Shown: one piece after another, positions 58,230-64,000 of the stretch
How the letters are laid out: every line of letters starts with the position of its first letter
Position numbering within the stretch: the stretch's first letter is position 1
DNA from: Brachypodium distachyon
Lineage: Eukaryota; Streptophyta; Magnoliopsida; Poales; Poaceae
Assembly: GCF_000005505.3 (NCBI RefSeq)
Contig: NC_016135.3
Location: forward strand, 11,750,613-11,814,612
Direction: 5' to 3'
DNA length: 64,000 nt
Notes under the pieces: model-generated
Seen by the model: only the letters and a program-made list of their open reading frames with translations
The model's database searches: none
What the model was told of the DNA's origin: nothing
Translations under genes and position numbers: made by a program

Positions 58230-59067
58230 TGTTGTTGTTCTCGACAAAAATTAGAGTAAGGGGTGCCAAAACTCGATGGCACAAGTGCGAGTATAAAAGT
58301 AGGGCGTGTATGCCGGCCTTATAGCAAAATTCGCCGTACACTTGGACACGTTGACACGTCGATATTTTTTGAATAGGTTTGGTCGACCCTGCGGGTGCGA
58401 CCTAATCCTATGTTAGGAGAGGCTTCGAAGGGATCGTTAGCCAAAGCGTTCCGGGTCGATTGAGGCTCCCCGAATCACTCAGCGAGAGGTCGAAAGGGGC
58501 CGCCTCGTACTTGGGCCGAACGAAGCTTCCCAAGTAGCGAGGTCGAGATACCCTTAGGACTCTAACCAAATTCCCTCTCCTTCGGGCTTGGGCCGAACGA
58601 GGCTTCCCGAGATCCCGAAACTAGAGCTCCTCTCAAAGAGGCTCTCTAGCCATCTCCCCTTGAGTTTATTCAAGTGAGAGCGAGTGGTACATGCCCCCAT
58701 GGGGGGGTATTTATAGCCTAGGGGTCCATGACAAAAGACCATGCCTACCCTCAGGGGAGAGAGAAAAGTAGGGGCAAAATGGTAAAAGTAGCTTCTTGGT
58801 TCATAACTTTTGTATGCACCAAGTTGAAAAAGTGGGGCTTGGTCCATGATCCACCATGGACTAAGGGCACCCTCCTCACAGCATTCTTGCCTCCTACTCA
58901 AACTCAATTTTTCCTTTGACCATGGCATGAGATGCTTGATTTGTTGACTTGTCTTCCCTTGCCATGTACAATTGACCATGCCACGTTGGCGTCTTGACTT
59001 GTGCTGAAAAATGTTGACCTAGTCGTCGCCACGTAGGATTGACGGCCCGGGCCATATAAGGGCAACA
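58230..59067 (-). repeat. 5' LTR of the Tat gypsy element (838 bp)
   Basis: Starts TGTTGTTGTTCTCGAC and ends ATATAAGGGCAACA. Compared with the solo LTR at 36231-37081 it has scattered substitutions and a 13-bp deletion (TTTTATTTTACTG) just before the end. The minus-strand TATA is the complement of 58708-58715. Followed by GAGAA (59068-59072). Confidence 0.9.
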
Positions 59068-59908
59068 GAGAAAATTTCTATGGATTACAATATATACTAC
59101 AAATTAATCAAACAAACACATAGGGATCAATCCTAAGAAAGCAATTCTCTCCAAATTTCCCCTGAATTCCAGGATACTTTATGGATTTCAATATTTTTTT
59201 CATGAATGCCCTTTTTAACGTTATGCTTTCACTTTTGTCACACAAATTACCCCATTTGTGAGATTTTCACAATCTTATTCCATTTAACTTTTGTCACTTT
59301 TTACCCCATTTAGTTTTTTTTCTCGATCCCTTTTTCCTGATGTCTGACAGGTTGCCAGCACATCAGGCTCGGAGACAGATTCTTCCGGGTCATTTGTCGG
59401 TCATGGTGAGCTTCGAAAGCATGTAGCCGACTGACTACTTCCCCAACGGTGACGGCCGGAACGTTTGCTCGATGCTGCCTGAGTGTGCAGCCGATTCAGG
59501 TGCATGCATAAGAGCAATCTAGCAGATACCGAATACAGCCCCGAACCGAGAAATAACTGCCGCTTTTCGGATTCGGTGGGAAAAAGAGCACCCGACTACA
59601 TAACGAAAACGGACCCTGACCCGAAAAATCCTTTCGGGGATCCGATCTCCCGGGTGAAAAATCCTACCCAGGGTGGAGATCGGATTGGGGCGGAACCGAA
59701 ACTGCGCTGAACTCGTTGGTGGGAGGGAAGTTTCCGCTACGCGCTAGAGCTCCAACCACTCGCCGTCGAAGCCGCCGATCTACTCGCCTGAGCTCCATCC
59801 GGCCAAGCACCGCCCCACAAAGTATGACATGGAGAACCCCAAATCCTCATACTACCGTTCGATAGCTGCTCCTGGCTCGTCCTACACTCCCGTGGCCAAT
59901 CTTCATCC
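59068..59908 (+). repeat. Duplicated flank segment, copy 2
   Basis: Near-identical to 37082-37922. The start codon of the gene-like fragment is changed here (ATG to AAG, near 59805). Copy 2 ends where the copia element begins at 59909. Confidence 0.9.
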
Positions 59909-62900
59909 TGTTGGAGATATGCCCTAGAGGCAATCATGTGATGATGTTATTTCCTATGTATTCATGAGTTATTGTTATTGTCCTTGAACATCATCACTGA
60001 TATGTATCAATAAATACGTGATTTGTTTGTGAGACTATGTATTTTATGATGTTGTTCTAATGGTCCCTAGTCATTGAGGTTATGCGGACACATAATCTAG
60101 ACTAGCAATGTGAATCAGTATGATGACTATGTTTCACAAGTCATAGGGCAAGGTGTTGCCGACTGATAGCATGGACTCGACAATGAGATTGTTGAGTCGG
60201 ACAGACCCGCACTGAGACACAACGAGATGATTGTCATTTGTTAGTCTCAAGTACGATGTATATGCCAGTCCTAGACCTGAGGTCATCGTATGAGCTTGGG
60301 ATGTGAATCAGCCTACTTAGGGGTTGCCAAACGCTACTCCGTAACTGGGTGGTTATAAAGGTAGCTTTCGGGTTTGCTGAGAAGCATGCTGCGAGTCATG
60401 GTTGATCAAGATGGGATTTGCCCCTCCTGTTCGGAGAGATATCTCTGGGCCCTCTCGAGTGATCAGATTCGGAAAGCATGGCCATGCGACTTGGGTTAAG
60501 TGTTAACCCGTTCGGGAATCTGTATCACAGGAACGAGAAGAGACTCGAGCTATCCACAAGGATGACACGCACTCGCCTTGAGCTCGACACACATATCGCG
60601 AGGCAAAAGGAATGTTGCATATGACACATTGTATGGTTCGTCAATATACCTTGTGGTTACTCGGGAGTTGGCACGTGCTGCTAGGCGCCGCTACCAACTA
60701 TCGACTTGAGTCGGTGCCAGTGGACGAGCAAGGTGTTACTCGGGCCCGCAGTCCGAGCTCGTAGTCGTGGCCGACTGACCGCCGTGCTATCTATTCGTAG
60801 CGCCTTAGTTGTCGTTGCGAGTTCACATCAATTCGGTAGAATAGGTTCTACGCTTAACTTGTTTTTGCAGGATTGATGTGAATAGTATGGCTCATATGTA
60901 TGTGATGCATGTGTGTAATATTTGCATGACCTGCGTGTCATGAGTTTGTCAGCCAGGCTGGAGCCAAGGTGCTGTCTTTATAATTGTATAACGACCTGCG
61001 TGTCGACATTTGATGTCATTCTCCATGTAAATTCTTTGCTAGATACTAGGTGTAGTCATTTAGTATGAATTGGAGGACATGTGCACCATGGCGGCTTGAT
61101 GAACAGGTTCATGGAGATGGAGATCGCCATGAAGAACAGAGCCATACTATTTCACATGTTAATTTGATTATCTGTGATGGTTATTGCTTTGTTTGCTCCT
61201 ATGCATGTTATTGTGTTAGAGTAGAATGATCCCTCAAAGAATGTCAAGTTTATTTACCTCCCCAATAGCTGCAACACCACAAGACAAGTACATTTGGTGA
61301 TGGGCTCATGAAATTGGGGTATCACCATTTTTCCTTGTCGTTGGTGATGTTCGTGTCGGACACTTACATGCGAAGCTTTGGTTAACTTGACGGGGCTATC
61401 AAAACGGTTTTGGGCCTCGAGGCGAAAGGAGTCGGAGCCGGGGCAAGTGTTGCCTACCGACTAACAAGAGTCGTATAGAGATACGATTGACAAGAGTTGC
61501 CTACCGAGTGATTCAATCGGCTAGCAGTGATGCTAAAGCTCACTAGACGATTGGTTGATCTTGGATCTTGAATCACTAATGATCAATGGAGGGATGTTGA
61601 TTTTAGTGGGAGTATATTTCTATTAAATTGTTTAATATGAATTACTCTTCATGAATACTTGTCTTAGTGTTTTTGCATTTTCTGTTGTAGATCAATGGCA
61701 CCACCTCAATTGTCCAGTTTTGCTTTGAGATCTGTTCTTGAGAAAGATAAACTAAATGGAACTAACTTCACCAACTGGTATCGGAACCTGAGAATCGTTC
61801 TCAGGCACGATAAGAAAGAACATGTCATAGAGAACCCACTTCCAGAGGAGCCGGCTGATAATGCCACTGCTGCTGTTAGAAACGCCTATCAACGCTCATG
61901 TGATGAGTCGATTGAGATCAGCTGTCTGATGCTTGCCTATATGGAGCCCGAACTGCAGCAGCAGTTTGAGAATGTTGAGGCTTTCGATATGATCGAGACT
62001 CTCAAAGGCATGTTTCAGACTCAGGCTAGGACCGAAAGATTTAATGTCTGGAGGTCCTTCCTGGAGACTAAGCTGAAAGAAGGCGAACCCTTGAGCCCAC
62101 ATGTAATCAAGTTGGTTGGTTACACGCAAAGCTTGGAGAAGCTGGGCTTTCCGCTGAGCCAAGAGTTGGCCACGGATACAATTCTGGCATCTCTTCCGCC
62201 AAGCTATGCGCAGTTCGTTCAGAACTACCATATACATGGCATGGAAAAGAAAGTCACTGAATTGCATGGGATGCTTAAAACAGCAGAGGAGGATATCAAG
62301 AAAAATACCAAGCAAGTGTTGCTGGCACAGGGAAAGCCAAAGTTCAAGAAGAATTCTTGGGCTAAAAAGAAGGCAAAGAAGGGAAAGGCTAAGGATGTGA
62401 TCCCGACCCCTGCCCCTACTGCGCCTAAGGCTGGACCGGACTCAGAGACCGTATGCTTTTTCTGCAAAGGCACCGGTCATTGGAAGAGGAACTGCAGCAA
62501 GTACCAGGCCCACGTGGCAAAGAAGGGTGGAAGTGTGACTTCTACTTCAGGTACGGTTGTTGTATGTGTTATAGACATTTATCTTGTTGATGCACCTAAC
62601 AGCTCTTGGGTATTGGATACCGGATCGGTTGTTCACATTTGCAACTCGATGCAGGGGCTGGCAAGGACTAGGAGCGTCGCAAGTGGAGAGGTTGACATAA
62701 GGGTTGGCAATAAAGCAAGAGTTGCAGCGTTGGCCGCCGGGACTATGCAACTTCATTTACCTTCTGGATTTGTTATGGAATTAGATAATTGTTATTATGT
62801 TCCTGCTTTAAGTCGAAACATTATATCTGTCTCAAAGTTGTTGAGTCATGGTTATGAATTCAATATTAAGGGCAATGGTTGTTCTTTTTATTTGAAGGAT

Positions 62901-64000
62901 ATGTTTTACGGCTTTGCACCTGTTGCGAACGGGTTATTCATCCTTAATCCTGAAGGAGAATCTGTCTATAACATTAATGTCAAGAGGCGCAAGCCTAACG
63001 ATCTGAATCAAACCTATTTTTGGCATTGTCGTTTGGGTCACATAAGTGACAAACGCATGAAGAAGCTCCATGGAGATGGACTTTTAACTTCGTTTGATTA
63101 TGAATCATTCGAGACATGCGAGTCTTGTCTACTAGGCAAGATGACCAAGTCGCCTTTTGCAAAGAGTTGCGAGAGGGCGACCGACTTGTTGGAACTCATA
63201 CATACTGATGTGTGTGGACCAATGAGCACGACAGCTAGAGGAGGTTATCAATACTTCATAACATTCACTGATGATTTGAGTAGATATGGATATGTCTACT
63301 TAATGAAACATAAGTCGGAAACCTTTGAAAAGTTCAAGGAGTTCCAGAATGAAGTAGAGAACCAACGTGGCAAGAAAATAAAGCTTCTACGATCTGATCG
63401 TGGAGGCGAGTACTTGAGTCACGAGTTCGACGATCATCTGAAGAGTTGTGGAATTGTTCCACAGCTCACACCGCCGGGTACACCACAAAGAAATGGTGTG
63501 TCGGAAAGGCGGAACTGGACCTTGTTGGACATGGTTCGGTCAATGATGAGTCAGTCAGATCTTCCCTTGTCATTTTGGGGTTATGCTCTAGAAACCGCAG
63601 CGTTCACACTAAACAGAGTATCATCCAAGTCCGTAGATAAGACACCATATGAGATATGGACTGGAAGGCGTCCCAGTTTGTCTTTTCTAAAGATTTGGGG
63701 CTGTGATGCATTTGTCAAACGACTTCAGTCGGACAAGCTCACTCCCAAATCAGACAAGTGCATATTCGTGGGATATCCAAGGGAAACCTTAGGATATTAC
63801 TTCTACAACCGGGCAGAGGGCAAAGTGTTTGTCGCTCGAAACGGTGTCTTCCTTGAGAAAGAGTTTCTCAGTCGGGAGGCAAGTGGGAGGTCAGTGCAAC
63901 TCGAAGAAGTTCGAGATGAGCCAGTAGGGGATAACTTGACAGGTGATGTCCGTATGACTCAGCCAGTCGTCATACCCACGGCCAATACAGCACCGTATCC
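59909..64000 (+). mobile_element. Ty1/copia element, 5' part, runs off the window
   Basis: Starts TGTTGGAGATATGCCCTAGAG, the recognisable beginning of a large group of grass copia LTRs, exactly where the duplicated flank is interrupted. The LTR and leader occupy 59909-61694; I could not place the LTR end or a canonical primer-binding site. The gag-pol frame is open to the window end. Confidence 0.85.
61695..64000 (+). CDS. Copia gag-pol polyprotein, 5' 768 codons, intact, partial at window end
   Basis: ATG at 61695 (MAPPQLSSFALRSVLEKDKL) and no stop through 64000. Domains in order: Gag (WYRNLRIVLRHDKKEHVIEN, MLAYMEPELQQQFE; about residues 25-200); zinc knuckle CFFCKGTGHWKRNC (about 253-266); protease WVLDTGS (about 304); GAG-pre-integrase (FWHCRLGHISDKRMKKLHGD; about 440-460) with CESCLLGKMTKSPF; integrase core with HTDVCGPM, TDDLSRYGYVY and LRSDRGGEYLSHEF; and the following NRVSSKSVDKTPYEIWTGRR and GCDAFVKRL blocks. 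RT and RNase H lie beyond the window. Catalytic residues visible so far are intact, so this is the youngest-looking element here. Confidence 0.92.
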   Translation, partial: MAPPQLSSFALRSVLEKDKLNGTNFTNWYRNLRIVLRHDKKEHVIENPLPEEPADNATAAVRNAYQRSCDESIEISCLMLAYMEPELQQQFENVEAFDMIETLKGMFQTQARTERFNVWRSFLETKLKEGEPLSPHVIKLVGYTQSLEKLGFPLSQELATDTILASLPPSYAQFVQNYHIHGMEKKVTELHGMLKTAEEDIKKNTKQVLLAQGKPKFKKNSWAKKKAKKGKAKDVIPTPAPTAPKAGPDSETVCFFCKGTGHWKRNCSKYQAHVAKKGGSVTSTSGTVVVCVIDIYLVDAPNSSWVLDTGSVVHICNSMQGLARTRSVASGEVDIRVGNKARVAALAAGTMQLHLPSGFVMELDNCYYVPALSRNIISVSKLLSHGYEFNIKGNGCSFYLKDMFYGFAPVANGLFILNPEGESVYNINVKRRKPNDLNQTYFWHCRLGHISDKRMKKLHGDGLLTSFDYESFETCESCLLGKMTKSPFAKSCERATDLLELIHTDVCGPMSTTARGGYQYFITFTDDLSRYGYVYLMKHKSETFEKFKEFQNEVENQRGKKIKLLRSDRGGEYLSHEFDDHLKSCGIVPQLTPPGTPQRNGVSERRNWTLLDMVRSMMSQSDLPLSFWGYALETAAFTLNRVSSKSVDKTPYEIWTGRRPSLSFLKIWGCDAFVKRLQSDKLTPKSDKCIFVGYPRETLGYYFYNRAEGKVFVARNGVFLEKEFLSREASGRSVQLEEVRDEPVGDNLTGDVRMTQPVVIPTANTAPY

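Larger units (their letters stand above)
39628..59067 (-). mobile_element. Ty3/gypsy element, Tat lineage, degraded and nested
   Basis: Minus-strand order: 5' LTR 59067-58230; primer-binding site TGGCGCCGACCGTGGGGA at 58228-58211; gag 58186-56293; protease-RT-RNase H-integrase 49632-45696, with a nested element (49650-56287) between gag and pol; an antisense plus-strand gene (about 40800-44622); and a partial 3' LTR at 39942-39628. The second, archaeal-type RNase H and the antisense gene downstream of integrase place it in the Tat lineage. Multiple nonsense codons show it is inactive. About 19.4 kb including the 6.6-kb nested insertion. Confidence 0.88.

Overview
The window looks like nuclear DNA of a grass (Poaceae). 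The evidence is Stowaway-type MITEs with CTCCCTCC ends, a CACTA element with grass-style subterminal repeats, a Tat-lineage Ty3/gypsy element with an antisense gene, GC-rich coding exons, and intron-bearing host genes whose closest recognisable relatives are plant PBS1 and CC-type glutaredoxins. I cannot name the species. I saw no rRNA, tRNA, organellar or bacterial genes and no CRISPR array.

Only two host genes are well supported, both on the minus strand. The first is a five-exon PBS1-type receptor-like cytoplasmic kinase (11992-15790, 471 aa after splicing), with acylation signal, kinase motifs and the GDKSHVS protease-cleavage motif intact. The second is a single-exon ROXY-type glutaredoxin (29849-30268, CCMC active site, ALWL C-terminus). 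A short plus-strand ORF at 10904-11146 is a weak third candidate.

The rest is layered mobile DNA. 1-6484: degenerate CACTA transposon (TNP2 and second-ORF pseudogenes, right terminus at 6484). 8689-10517: small copia deletion derivative with both LTRs and an uninterrupted 230-aa fused ORF. 16460-19160: MITE and LTR-element debris with an inverted repeat. 19866-27065: degenerate, 5'-truncated L1-type LINE on the minus strand, split by a 2,935-bp Helitron (23152-26086) whose removal restores the LINE reading frame exactly. 30564-30963: MITE split by a solo LTR with perfect target duplication, next to a TRIM-like miniature retrotransposon (30992-31243), a LINE remnant and another MITE.

36226-64000 is a nested retrotransposon block. 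A solo gypsy LTR (36231-37081) sits in a host-gene-like segment. That segment, with the same LTR/GAGAA junction, recurs at 58230-59908 as the 5' LTR and flank of a roughly 19-kb Tat-lineage gypsy element on the minus strand (39628-59067). That element carries degraded gag, protease, RT/RNase H and integrase, plus an antisense plus-strand gene, and it was itself invaded at 49650-56287 by another element that holds a further solo LTR (51239-52244). A young copia element (59909 to the window end) with a fully open gag-pol frame sits in the right copy of the duplicated segment. The order of nesting can be read directly from these junctions.
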